Origin: Streptomyces sp. NBC_01754
Lineage (GTDB): Bacteria > Actinomycetota > Actinomycetes > Streptomycetales > Streptomycetaceae
Direction: 5' to 3'
Length of the DNA: 64,000 nucleotides
Assembly: GCF_035918015.1 (NCBI RefSeq)
Contig: NZ_CP109132.1
Location: 5,580,001-5,644,000, forward strand
The position numbers and the translations under genes were made by a program. The notes under the pieces were generated by a model. It made no database searches, was not told the origin of the DNA, and saw only the letters and a list, made by a program, of their open reading frames with translations. Shown here piece by piece: positions 9,128 through 17,794 of this stretch (positions are counted from its first letter, which is position 1; every line of letters begins with the position of its first letter).

Positions 9128-9985
9128 GTGCCCGAACTGCCCGAGGTCGAAGTCGTACGGAGAGGGCTGGAGCGGTGGGTCTCCGGGCGTACCGTCGACG
9201 ACGTGGACGTCCTCCACCCACGTGCCGTCCGCCGGCACCTCGCGGGCGGCACCGACTTCGCGGCCCGGCTGAAGGGGCTGCGCCTCGGAACCGCGATGCG
9301 GCGCGGCAAGTACCTGTGGATTCCGCTGGACGAGGAGTCCACCTCACTCGTCGGTCACCTCGGCATGAGCGGGCAGCTGCTCGTCCAGCCGGCCGAGGCG
9401 CCGGACGAGAAGCACCTGCGCGTCAGGGTCCGGTTCGCCGACGACCTGGGGACCGAGCTGCGCTTCGTCGACCAGCGGACCTTCGGCGGCCTCTCGCTCC
9501 ACGAGAACACCGCCGACGGCCTGCCCGACGTGCTCGCGCACATCGCCCGCGACCCGCTGGACCCGGCCTTCGACGACGCCGCGTTCCACACGGCGCTGCG
9601 CCTGCGGCGTACGACGGTCAAGCGCGCCCTGCTCGACCAGTCCCTGATCAGCGGCGTCGGCAACATCTACGCCGACGAGGCGCTCTGGCGCGGCGGACTG
9701 CACTACGAGCGGCCGACCGCGACCTTCACCCGGCCGAGGACGGCGGAACTGCTGGGCCACGTCCGGGACGTGATGCGCGAGGCCCTCGACCAGGGCGGCA
9801 CCAGCTTCGACAGCCTGTACGTCGACGTGAACGGCCGCTCCGGCTACTTCGACCGGTCGCTGGACGCGTACGGACGTGAGGACGAGCCCTGCCACCGCTG
9901 CGGGACGCCGATCCGGCGCCGGCCGTGGATGAACCGCTCCAGCTACTTCTGCCCACGCTGCCAGCGCCCACCGCGCCCGTCCTGA
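9128..9985 (+). CDS. mutM: Formamidopyrimidine-DNA glycosylase MutM/Fpg
   Basis: A 285-residue bifunctional glycosylase/AP lyase removing 8-oxoguanine and ring-opened purines. After Met removal the N-terminal catalytic Pro is present ([15 protein letters not shown], with Glu3). The conserved beta-hairpin Lys lies in [11 protein letters not shown]. The helix-two-turn-helix includes [20 protein letters not shown], and the C-terminal CHRCGTPI ... YFCPRCQR makes the DNA-binding zinc finger. GTG start with GAGGAG upstream. Length is standard. Confidence 0.96.
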   Translation: MPELPEVEVVRRGLERWVSGRTVDDVDVLHPRAVRRHLAGGTDFAARLKGLRLGTAMRRGKYLWIPLDEESTSLVGHLGMSGQLLVQPAEAPDEKHLRVRVRFADDLGTELRFVDQRTFGGLSLHENTADGLPDVLAHIARDPLDPAFDDAAFHTALRLRRTTVKRALLDQSLISGVGNIYADEALWRGGLHYERPTATFTRPRTAELLGHVRDVMREALDQGGTSFDSLYVDVNGRSGYFDRSLDAYGREDEPCHRCGTPIRRRPWMNRSSYFCPRCQRPPRPS

Positions 9986-10068
9986 CCGGGCCCGGGCCGG
10001 CGGCCGGCTCCGCGGTGCGGGGCACGGCGGAACGTGACCGTTGACGGGGCCCGGTGGGGGAGTTCTGC

Positions 10069-11076
10069 TCAGAGCCCGAAGTCCTGAGTCCACCACGGGC
10101 CGCCGGAACCGAAGTGCACGCCCACGCCGAGGGTCGTGTAGTCGCAGTTGAGGATGTTCGCGCGGTGGCCGTCGCTGGCCATCCAGGCGTCCATCACGGC
10201 CTGGGCGTCGGCCTGGCCGCGGGCTATGTTCTCGCCGCCCAGTCCCGTCACCCCGGCCGCGTCGGCACGGTCCCACGGGGTCGCGCCGTCGGGGTCGGTG
10301 TGAGCGAAGAAGCCACGCGCCGCCATGTCCTCGCTGAAGTCCTGGGCGAGCGCCGCCAGGGAGGCGCCGGCGGTGACCGGGCTGCACCCGGCCTTGGCGC
10401 GTTCCTGGTTGACGAGGCTGAGCACGGCGGCCTGGGCGGTGGTGGCGGCCGGGGCCGCGGGGGAGGTGGCCGGGCGGCCGGGGGACGCGGTCGCCGTCTT
10501 CGGTGCCGCCGGGGCCTTCGTGGTGGGGCTCGCGGTCCTCTTCGGCGCGGTGGCCCCGGGGGCGGTGGTCTTCGGGGCCTTCGGGGTGCTGGTCTTCGGT
10601 GCCGCCGTCGTCCGCTCGGGTGCCATCACCGAAGGGGCCTTGGCCGTCGCCGGAGCCGAGGACGGCTCCGTGCTCCGCGTCGAAGCGGAGGCGGAGGGCT
10701 TGCCGGCGGCGCCGGGGGACGGCTTCGCGGGTGCCGCGGAACGGCCGCCGCCCAGGTCCGTCCCGGCGGAGTCGCGGTCCGCGGGGGTCTCGGAGGCGCC
10801 GCCCTGCGTCAGCAGTTCGGGGGCCCCGGCCGTGCGGTACGGGGTGGCCGGGGTGTCCCCGCCGACGCTGCGGGTGCCACCACCGGGCAGCAGGTCCGTC
10901 GCGACGGTGACGGCACCGACCGCCACCACCGCGGAGATCCCGAGGAGACCGGCGCACAGGGGCAGGCCGACCCGCTTCTTCCCACGGTTGTGCCGGGTAC
11001 CCCGCTGTCCGCCCGCCGCACCGGCCGCGTTCTGCTCGGCGGCGGGAGCGGCACCCGTACGTCGATGGCGTCCCAT
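10069..11076 (-). CDS. Membrane-anchored CAP (SCP/PR-1) domain protein
   Basis: A 335-residue protein. A basic N-terminus (RHNRGKKR) precedes one hydrophobic segment at about residues 38-60 (GLPLCAGLLGISAVVAVGA), then a ~140-residue Pro/Thr/Ala/Lys-rich linker suited to crossing the cell wall. The C-terminal CAP domain has SLVNQERAKAGCSPV, FFAHTDPDG, GENIARGQ and SDGHRANILNCDYT. Bacterial CAP proteins are secreted proteins of unclear, possibly ligand-binding, role. It is a single gene, convergent with mutM and divergent from the acylphosphatase gene. Confidence 0.88.
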   Translation of the reverse strand: MGRHRRTGAAPAAEQNAAGAAGGQRGTRHNRGKKRVGLPLCAGLLGISAVVAVGAVTVATDLLPGGGTRSVGGDTPATPYRTAGAPELLTQGGASETPADRDSAGTDLGGGRSAAPAKPSPGAAGKPSASASTRSTEPSSAPATAKAPSVMAPERTTAAPKTSTPKAPKTTAPGATAPKRTASPTTKAPAAPKTATASPGRPATSPAAPAATTAQAAVLSLVNQERAKAGCSPVTAGASLAALAQDFSEDMAARGFFAHTDPDGATPWDRADAAGVTGLGGENIARGQADAQAVMDAWMASDGHRANILNCDYTTLGVGVHFGSGGPWWTQDFGL

Positions 11077-11231
11077 GCGCTGTGCCTTCCTCGTGCTCCG
11101 GGCGTCACTGCGACGTCACCGTGTTCGCTGTCGTACTCACCCGTTGGAGTGATGCTTTTGCGTCCGGACTGTACGCCATGGGCCATAGGGGCGAGATGGC
11201 TCCGGCGGAAAGGCCCGGTTAGCGTTCGGGG

Positions 11232-11513
11232 ATGAACGAAGACGCACGCCTCGTCGTATGGGTACGCGGCCGCGTACAGCAGGTGGGATTTCGCTGGTTC
11301 ACCAGGGCGAACGCTTTGGAGATCGGCGGCCTCACCGGCTTCGCGCTCAATCTCGAGGACGGCCGGGTACAGGTCGTGGCGGAAGGGCCACGTGAGAATT
11401 GCCACCGTCTGCTCGAATGGCTGGCCTCCGACGACACGCCCGGACATGTGGACGGGGTCACTGAGATCTGGGACACGCCGCGCGGCGGTTACGACGGATT
11501 CGCGATCCGCTGA
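11232..11513 (+). CDS. acyP: Acylphosphatase
   Basis: A 93-residue hydrolase of carboxyl-phosphate bonds such as acetyl phosphate. The phosphate-cradle motif [12 protein letters not shown] gives catalytic Arg21, and Asn40 ([14 protein letters not shown]) is the second catalytic residue. Both fall at the expected family positions and the length is standard. It is divergent from the CAP-domain gene and about 1 kb upstream of smc, a conserved Streptomyces arrangement. Confidence 0.92.
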   Translation: MNEDARLVVWVRGRVQQVGFRWFTRANALEIGGLTGFALNLEDGRVQVVAEGPRENCHRLLEWLASDDTPGHVDGVTEIWDTPRGGYDGFAIR

Positions 11514-11632
11514 TCACGTGTCCGGAGGATGGGTCCGGATCCCCGGTGCTTCCGGTGGGCGACGAAAGGCGTCCAGCCCCGCCCGGGAGCGCGACACCCG
11601 AAATGACCTGCGAAAGGACCGGGGAGAGAGCC

Positions 11633-11725
11633 ATGGTTGCCAAGAACGGGAAGTCATGCCAGGCTGCGGCATTGACGAAGATCTCCACGCCCCTCGGGAC
11701 CCCGCAGGAGAGCCGCGCCCGTTGA
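11633..11725 (+). CDS. Candidate 30-residue small protein, unknown
   Basis: ATG 11633 is preceded at good distance by a strong ribosome site, GGGGAGAGAG. The peptide starts MVAKNGKSCQAAALTKIS and is basic, ending SRAR before TGA at 11723-11725. No family is recognised. The strong Shine-Dalgarno in a gene-free stretch is the only support; it could be a leader peptide or a chance frame. Confidence 0.3.
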   Translation: MVAKNGKSCQAAALTKISTPLGTPQESRAR

Positions 11726-11789
11726 TCGTCGGGCGGCGTGCCCCCGGGTCTCCCGTCCCCACGGGGCGTGATCGTGTTGACCGTCAAAC

Positions 11790-11950
11790 TTTTTGGTGAG
11801 ACGCTGAAAACCCCGCGCACCTTACCTGTTCGGCAGAGCTCTTTCGACAGCAGGACCGCAGTGATGACAGGGCGAAGCCGAGCACCGCGGGTGCGAATCC
11901 CTCACGACCCACACCGCATCGGTCGGTCACTCATTGTGGAGGACCATCCA
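11790..11950 (+). promoter_or_regulatory. Possible structured 5' leader of the small coiled-coil gene
   Basis: The region contains nested pairable segments: a hairpin GCACC-GCG-GGTGC within agccgagcaccgcgggtgcg, and CTGTTCG/CGACAG flanking a 12-nt loop near 11826-11850. These end just before the GTGGAGG ribosome site. No known riboswitch consensus could be matched by eye, including ydaO, cobalamin, TPP and SAM. Confidence 0.25.
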
Positions 11951-11952
11951 TC

Positions 11953-12165
11953 ATGGCAAAGGCGCTTCTCGGTTACGTCGGCGGTTCCGACCCGCGACTC
12001 CTCTCCGAGATGCGACGGCTCCAGCAGCGTGTCCAGGACCTGGAATCCGAGCTCGTACGGATCCAGAGCGAGAACGACGCGCTGAACGCCGCCGCCCAGC
12101 ACCAGGAGTCGCTGCTCGACAGCATCGACATCGACGTACCCCAGGCGGAGCCCGCGCTGACCTGA
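11953..12165 (+). CDS. Small coiled-coil protein upstream of smc, function unknown
   Basis: A 70-residue protein starting MAKALLGYVGGSDPRLLSEM. From about residue 17 it is a continuous amphipathic helix (MRRLQQRVQDLESELVRIQ) with clear heptads, ending acidic (SIDIDVPQAEPALT). An excellent start context, GTGGAGG, lies 10 nt before ATG. No enzymatic motif is present. Its place directly before smc and its dimeric coiled-coil character are suggestive but not proof of a chromosome-related role. Confidence 0.8.
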   Translation: MAKALLGYVGGSDPRLLSEMRRLQQRVQDLESELVRIQSENDALNAAAQHQESLLDSIDIDVPQAEPALT

Positions 12166-12337
12166 TCCCGCTTCCTGTCCCGGCAGGACCACCCGCCGGG
12201 ACACCCCGTCAGCCGCGCACCCTCACCACGGACATGTCTTCGTCACGGTCATCGCTCCGGACACCGGGATCTCCTGCCGGGGTCCCCTGGTGAACAGGCC
12301 GCCCGCGATCCGTCACGCAGGCTTGCGTAACAGTCAC

Positions 12338-12366
12338 AAGGGACGCTTCGGCGTCCCTTTTTCTTT
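12338..12366 (+). terminator. Rho-independent terminator before smc
   Basis: Perfect stem GGGACGC / GCGTCCC with a UUCG tetraloop (12340-12357) followed directly by a T-rich run (tttttctttt). It separates the small coiled-coil gene transcript from smc. Confidence 0.9.
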
Positions 12367-12463
12367 TCCCGCCCGTCCCCGGCGCCCTCGCTCTTCGCTT
12401 ACCGTCTGATGTGCCCTGCACCTTCACCGGTGAAACCGGGAGTGAAAGGTAGAGTCCGGCGGC

Positions 12464-15400
12464 GTGCACCTCAAGGCCCTGACCCTACGTGGTTTCAAAT
12501 CGTTCGCCTCTGCCACGACCCTGCGGTTCGAACCGGGGATCACCTGTGTCGTGGGGCCCAACGGGTCCGGTAAATCGAATGTGGTGGACGCCCTTTCCTG
12601 GGTCATGGGCGAGCAGGGCGCGAAATCACTGCGCGGCGGCAAGATGGAAGACGTGATCTTCGCCGGTACGACGGGGAGACCGCCGCTGGGCCGCGCGGAA
12701 GTGTCGCTCACCATCGACAATTCCGACGGCGCGCTGCCTATCGAGTACGCCGAAGTGACGATCACACGAATCATGTTCCGCAACGGCGGCAGCGAATACC
12801 AGATCAACGGGGACACCTGCCGGCTCCTGGACATCCAGGAACTCCTCTCCGACTCGGGTATCGGCCGGGAGATGCACGTCATCGTGGGACAGGGCCGGCT
12901 CGACTCCGTACTGCACGCCGACCCGACGGGCCGCCGCGCCTTCATCGAGGAGGCGGCGGGGGTCCTCAAGCACCGCAAGCGCAAGGAGAAGGCGCTGCGG
13001 AAGCTGGAGGCGATGCGGGCCAACCTCGCCCGCGTCCAGGACCTGACCGACGAACTGCGGCGCCAGCTCAAACCCCTGGGCCGGCAGGCGGCGGTGGCCC
13101 GCCGGGCCGCCGTCATCCAGGCCGATCTGCGCGACGCCCGGCTGCGGCTCCTCGCCGACGACCTGGTGCGGCTGCGGGAGGCGTTGCGCGAGGAGATCGC
13201 CGACGAGGCGGCCCTGAAGCGGCGCAGAGAGGCGGCCGAGGCCGATCTGAAGGCGGCACTCGCCCGGGAGGCGGACCTGGAGGACGAGGTGCGGCGTCTG
13301 GCGCCACGGCTCCAGCGGGCCCGGCGGACCTGGTACGAACTCTCCCAGCTCGCCGAACGCGTGCGGGGCACGATCTCGCTCGCCGACGCCCGGGTGAAGA
13401 GCGCCACCGCCGCCCCCGAGGAGGAGCGGCGCGGGCGCGAGCCGCAGGACATGGAGCGCGAGGCCGCCCGGATCCGCGAGCAGGAGGCCGAGTTGGAAGC
13501 GGCCCTGGAGGCCGCGGAACACGCCCTGGACGACACCACCGCGCACCGTTCGGAACTCGAACGCGAACTGGCCGCCGAGGAACGCCGGCTCCGGGACGCC
13601 GCCCGCGCCGTCGCCGACCGGCGGGAGGGCCTGGCCCGGCTGACCGGCCAGGTCGAAGCGGCCCGTGGCCGGGCCGCTTCGGCGCAGTCGGAGATCGACC
13701 GGCTGGCGGCTTCCCGGGACGAGGCACGGCAGCGCGCGGTCACGGCCCAGGAGGAGTACGAGACGCTCAAGGCCGAGGTGGAGTCCCTGGACGCCGAGGA
13801 CCGGGAACTGGCGGAGCACCACGAGACGGCCGAACGACGGCTCACGGAGGCGGAGTCGGCGCTCGGTGACGCCCGTGAGGCCGCCACCGCCGCCGAACGC
13901 AGGCGGGCCGCTGTGGCGGCCCGCCACGAGGCGCTCTCCCTCGGCCTGCGCCGTAAGGACGGCACCGGGGTGCTGCTCGGCGCTCGGGACCGGCTGTCGG
14001 GGCTGCTCGGCCCGGCCGCCGAACTGCTCACCGTGACCCCGGGGCACGAGGTCGCGGTGGCGGCGGCGCTGGGAGCCGCGGCCGACGCGGTCGCGGTGAG
14101 CGACACCGCCACCGCGGCGGAGGCGATCCGGCTGCTGCGCAAGCAGGACGCGGGGCGGGCGGCGCTGCTGCTGGGCGGCGCGGCCGGCGCCACGCCCGAG
14201 CCGTCCCCCGCCGGCGGACCGGTGGCACCCACCGTGGCCGCCTTGGTGCGGGGACCGGCCGAGCTGATGGCCGCCGTACGCCGGCTGGTGCGTGACACGG
14301 TCGTCGTCGCCACCCTGGAGGACGCGGAGGACCTGGTCGCCGCGCACCCCGGGCTGACCGCCGTGACCGCCGAAGGTGACGTGCTCGGGGCCCACTTCGC
14401 GCACGGAGGGTCCGCCGGGGCACCCAGCCTCCTGGAGGTGCGGGCCTCCGTCGACGAGGCCGCCGCCGAGCTGGCGGAGCTGGCCGTACGGTGCGAGGAG
14501 CTCGCCGGCGAACAGCGGCGCGCCGCCGCACGGCGTGCCGAGGGCGCCGTCCGCGCCGAGGAGCTGGGGGAGCGGCGCCGGGCCGCCGAGCGGGAGAGGT
14601 CCGGGGTCGCGCAGCAGCTCGGACGGCTGGCCGGACAGGCCCGGGGCGCGGCCGGGGAGGCCGAGCGGACGACGGCGTCCGCCGCCCGCGCCCAGGAGGC
14701 CGTGGAACGCGCCACCGAGGAGGCCGAGGAGCTCGCGGAACGGCTGCTGGTCGCCCGGGAGGCGCCGGTCGAGGAGGAACCGGACACCTCGGTACGGGAC
14801 CGGCTCGCCGCCGACGGGGCCAACGCGCGCCAGACGGAGATGGAGGCCCGCCTTCAGCTCCGCACCCACGAGGAGCGGGTCAAGGCACTGGCCGGACGCG
14901 CCGACGCCCTCGACCGCGGGGCCCGGGCCGAGCGTGAGGCCCGCGCCCGCACGGAGCGGCGCCGGGCCCGGCTGCGCCACGAGGCCGAGGTGGCCGCCGC
15001 CGTGGCGTCCGGTGCCCGGCAGCTGCTCGCCCACGTCGAGGTGTCCGTCGTGCGGGCCGGTGAGGAGCAGGCGTCGGCCGAGGCGGCGAAGGCCGGACGC
15101 GAGCGGGAGCTGACGGCCGAACGCGGCCGCGGCCGGGACCTGAAGAGCGAACTGGACCGGCTCACCGACTCGGTGCACCGCGGTGAGGTGCTCGGGGCGG
15201 AGAAGCGGCTGCGCATGGAGCAGCTGGAGGCGAAGGCACTGGAGGAGTTCGGGGTGGAACCGGCGGGGCTGGCCGCCGAGTACGGCCCCGATCGGCCGGT
15301 ACCGCCGTCGCCCGCCGCCGAGGGCGAGGAGCTGCCGGAGGATCCGGAGCACCCGCGTAACCGGCCGGTGCCGTACGTCCGGGCCGAGCAGGAGAAGCGG

Positions 15401-16024
15401 CTGACGGCGGCCGAACGGGCGTACCAGCGACTCGGGAAGGTGAATCCTCTCGCCCTGGAGGAGTTCTCGGCGCTGGAGGAGCGGCACAAGTTCCTCTCCG
15501 AACAGCTCGAAGACCTGAAGAAGACGCGGGCCGATCTGATGCGCGTGGTCAAGGAGGTCGACGAGCGGGTCGAGCAGGTGTTCACAGAGGCGTTCCGGGA
15601 CACCGCGCGGGAGTTCGAGGGCGTCTTCGCCCGGCTCTTCCCGGGCGGGGAGGGCCGTCTCGTCCTGACCGATCCCGACCACATGCTGACCACCGGGCTG
15701 GACATCGAGGCGCGGCCCCCCGGCAAGAAGGTCAAGCGGCTCTCACTGCTCTCGGGCGGTGAGCGGTCCCTCACGGCCGTGGCCCTCCTGGTCTCCATCT
15801 TCAAGGCCAGGCCCAGCCCGTTCTACGTCATGGACGAGGTCGAGGCGGCGCTCGACGACACCAATCTCCAGCGGCTGATCCGGATCATGGAGGAGCTCCA
15901 GGAGAGCTCCCAGCTGATCGTGATCACGCACCAGAAGCGGACGATGGAGGTCGCCGACGCGCTCTACGGCGTCTCGATGCAGGGCGACGGCGTGTCCAGG
16001 GTGATCAGCCAGCGGCTTCGCTGA
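12464..16024 (+). CDS. smc: Chromosome segregation ATPase Smc (condensin)
   Basis: A 1186-residue SMC protein that loops and compacts chromosomal DNA, acting with ScpAB (not in this window). The N-terminal head has Walker A GPNGSGKSN (residues 31-39). Long coiled coils flank a hinge (about 500-660, around LGAAADAVAVSDTATAAEAI). The C-terminal head has signature LLSGGERSLTA (about 1093) and Walker B FYVMDEVEAALDD (about 1118). GTG start; no strong Shine-Dalgarno but N-terminus MHLKALTLRGFKSFA is canonical. The coding sequence is intact end to end. Confidence 0.97.
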   Translation: MHLKALTLRGFKSFASATTLRFEPGITCVVGPNGSGKSNVVDALSWVMGEQGAKSLRGGKMEDVIFAGTTGRPPLGRAEVSLTIDNSDGALPIEYAEVTITRIMFRNGGSEYQINGDTCRLLDIQELLSDSGIGREMHVIVGQGRLDSVLHADPTGRRAFIEEAAGVLKHRKRKEKALRKLEAMRANLARVQDLTDELRRQLKPLGRQAAVARRAAVIQADLRDARLRLLADDLVRLREALREEIADEAALKRRREAAEADLKAALAREADLEDEVRRLAPRLQRARRTWYELSQLAERVRGTISLADARVKSATAAPEEERRGREPQDMEREAARIREQEAELEAALEAAEHALDDTTAHRSELERELAAEERRLRDAARAVADRREGLARLTGQVEAARGRAASAQSEIDRLAASRDEARQRAVTAQEEYETLKAEVESLDAEDRELAEHHETAERRLTEAESALGDAREAATAAERRRAAVAARHEALSLGLRRKDGTGVLLGARDRLSGLLGPAAELLTVTPGHEVAVAAALGAAADAVAVSDTATAAEAIRLLRKQDAGRAALLLGGAAGATPEPSPAGGPVAPTVAALVRGPAELMAAVRRLVRDTVVVATLEDAEDLVAAHPGLTAVTAEGDVLGAHFAHGGSAGAPSLLEVRASVDEAAAELAELAVRCEELAGEQRRAAARRAEGAVRAEELGERRRAAERERSGVAQQLGRLAGQARGAAGEAERTTASAARAQEAVERATEEAEELAERLLVAREAPVEEEPDTSVRDRLAADGANARQTEMEARLQLRTHEERVKALAGRADALDRGARAEREARARTERRRARLRHEAEVAAAVASGARQLLAHVEVSVVRAGEEQASAEAAKAGRERELTAERGRGRDLKSELDRLTDSVHRGEVLGAEKRLRMEQLEAKALEEFGVEPAGLAAEYGPDRPVPPSPAAEGEELPEDPEHPRNRPVPYVRAEQEKRLTAAERAYQRLGKVNPLALEEFSALEERHKFLSEQLEDLKKTRADLMRVVKEVDERVEQVFTEAFRDTAREFEGVFARLFPGGEGRLVLTDPDHMLTTGLDIEARPPGKKVKRLSLLSGGERSLTAVALLVSIFKARPSPFYVMDEVEAALDDTNLQRLIRIMEELQESSQLIVITHQKRTMEVADALYGVSMQGDGVSRVISQRLR

Positions 16025-16278
16025 CGCCTGGGTCCGGCCGTTCGGGGTTCGTCACCCACTCTTCACCGGATCTTCAATGTCTCAACGCGCCTTCCCGGGC
16101 GCTCCTGGGTACCCGAGTGTCCTCGACAGGGCCGAACCGGCTCTTGAATTCGAAACTCGAACAGATAAATCCCCGCAGCGTCATTGCCGGCTTCATGTGG
16201 TGGTCGGGAGAGAGTTGTGCGCCACTGGGAGGGTTCACCCCCCACGCCTGACGGTGCGGCCAGGCAACAGGAGCTCAT

Positions 16279-17697
16279 GTGACCAGCGCAGCGCACGGAC
16301 CGGAGTCCGGGGCCCGGGCGGCCCACCCGGACCACCTCGGGCATGTCATCTTCATCACGGCGGCCGCGGCGATGGGCGGCTTCCTCTTCGGCTACGACAG
16401 TTCCGTGATCAACGGTGCCGTCGAGGCCATCAGGGACCGCTACGCGATCGGGTCCGGCACGCTGGCCCAGGTCATCGCCGTCGCCCTGATCGGCTGTGCG
16501 ATCGGCGCGGCCACGGCGGGCCGCATCGCCGACCGGATCGGCCGTATCAGGTGCATGCAGATCGCCTCGGCGCTCTTCACCGTCAGCGCCGTCGGATCCG
16601 CGTTGCCGTTCGCCCTCTGGGACCTCGCCATGTGGCGGGTCATCGGCGGCTTCGCGATCGGCATGGCCTCGGTCATCGGCCCCGCCTACATCGCCGAGGT
16701 CTCGCCGCCCGCCTACCGGGGCCGGCTCGGTTCCTTCCAGCAGGCCGCCATCGTCGTCGGTATCGCCATCTCGCAGCTGGTCAACTACGGCATCCTGCAG
16801 ATCGCGGACGGCGACCAGCGTGGCAAGATCGCCGGCTTCGAGGCCTGGCAGTGGATGCTCGGTGTGATGGTCGTCCCCGCGCTCCTCTACGGGCTGCTGT
16901 CCTTCGCGATCCCCGAGTCGCCGCGCTTCCTGCTCTCGGTCGGCAAACGGGACCGGGCGCGCGCGATCCTCGAAGAGGTCGAGGGCAAGAACGTCGATCT
17001 CGACGCCCGGGTGACCGAGATCGAGACGGCCATGCGCCGCGAGCACAAGTCGAAGTTCAGTGACCTGCTGGGCAGCCGCTTCGGGTTCCTGCCGATCGTC
17101 TGGGTCGGTATCGGCCTGTCGGTCTTCCAGCAACTCGTCGGCATCAACGTGGCGTTCTACTACTCGGCGACGCTGTGGCAGTCCGTGGGCATCGACCCGA
17201 CGGACTCCTTCTTCTACTCGTTCACCACGTCGATCATCAACATCATCGGTACCGTGATCGCGATGGTCATGGTGGACCGGATCGGCCGCCGGCCGCTCGC
17301 ACTCATCGGCTCCACCGGTATGGCGATCGCGCTCGCCTTCGAGGCGTGGGCCTTCTCCGCCGACCTGGTCGACGGCAAACTGCCGACCACCCAGGGCACG
17401 GTGGCCCTGATCGCCGCCCATGTGTTCGTGCTCTTCTTCGCCCTGTCGTGGGGTGTCGTCGTCTGGGTCTTCCTCGGCGAGATGTTCCCCAACCGCCTAC
17501 GCGCCGCCGCGCTCGGTGTCGCCGCCTCCGCCCAGTGGATCGCCAACTGGGCGATCACCGCGAGCTTCCCGAGCCTGGCCGACTGGAACCTTTCGGGCAC
17601 CTACATCATCTACGCCTTCTTCGCCACGCTCTCGATCCCCTTCGTGCTCAAGTTCGTGAAGGAGACCAAGGGCAAGGCACTGGAGGAGATGGGCTGA
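16279..17697 (+). CDS. glcP: MFS glucose permease GlcP (sugar porter family)
   Basis: A 472-residue, 12-helix sugar:proton symporter. Sugar-porter hallmarks are GGFLFGYDSSVINGA (helix 1), DRIGRIRCM (RXGRR-type loop), PESPRFLL after helix 6, QQLVGINVAFYYSA (helix 7), DRIGRRPL and KETKGKALEEM at the C-terminus. In S. coelicolor the gene directly after smc is glcP1, the main glucose permease, and length and position agree. GTG start with AGGAG upstream. Substrate assignment rests on family and synteny. Confidence 0.9.
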   Translation: MTSAAHGPESGARAAHPDHLGHVIFITAAAAMGGFLFGYDSSVINGAVEAIRDRYAIGSGTLAQVIAVALIGCAIGAATAGRIADRIGRIRCMQIASALFTVSAVGSALPFALWDLAMWRVIGGFAIGMASVIGPAYIAEVSPPAYRGRLGSFQQAAIVVGIAISQLVNYGILQIADGDQRGKIAGFEAWQWMLGVMVVPALLYGLLSFAIPESPRFLLSVGKRDRARAILEEVEGKNVDLDARVTEIETAMRREHKSKFSDLLGSRFGFLPIVWVGIGLSVFQQLVGINVAFYYSATLWQSVGIDPTDSFFYSFTTSIINIIGTVIAMVMVDRIGRRPLALIGSTGMAIALAFEAWAFSADLVDGKLPTTQGTVALIAAHVFVLFFALSWGVVVWVFLGEMFPNRLRAAALGVAASAQWIANWAITASFPSLADWNLSGTYIIYAFFATLSIPFVLKFVKETKGKALEEMG

Positions 17698-17732
17698 TCC
17701 CCGCCGCACCCGTCGCCCGGGACCGCCGTGCC

Positions 17733-17777
17733 GGTCCGGCACCCGCCGTATCCGGTCCCGGTCCGGCACCCGCCGTA
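17733..17777. repeat. Pair of 18-bp direct repeats after glcP
   Basis: GGTCCGGCACCCGCCGTA occurs at 17733-17750 and again at 17760-17777 in the short gap between the convergent glcP and symporter genes. Each copy is followed by a similar CCGG. The gap contains no obvious T-tailed terminator; the repeats may form alternative hairpins. Confidence 0.6.
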
Positions 17778-17794
17778 CCCGGGGCGGTGCCCTG

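Larger units (their letters stand above)
11514..11952 (+). other. 439-bp intergenic region between acylphosphatase and the small coiled-coil gene
   Basis: No established gene is visible. The stretch holds a 30-codon candidate reading frame (11633-11725), and its last 160 bp look structured (see the next two entries). GC drops locally around 11770-11820 (gtcaaactttttggtgagac), the most likely place for a promoter for the downstream small gene. Confidence 0.5.

Noticed and set aside
6057..9347. 1096-codon open frame on the reverse strand
   Set aside because: It is the antisense shadow of the coiled-coil, DUF177, rpmF, rnc and mutM genes. Composition is Arg/Gly/Val-rich with no homology, a normal effect of high-GC coding DNA.
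11885..11910. tRNA T-arm-like string (gggtgcgaatccc)
   Set aside because: The flanks do not provide a 5-bp T stem, anticodon arm, acceptor stem or CCA; no cloverleaf can be drawn.
11790..11950. c-di-AMP (ydaO) or cobalamin riboswitch
   Set aside because: A short GGTGCGAATCC string is reminiscent of both, but the other invariant segments are missing.
12626..15682. 1018-codon open frame on the reverse strand
   Set aside because: Antisense shadow of smc.
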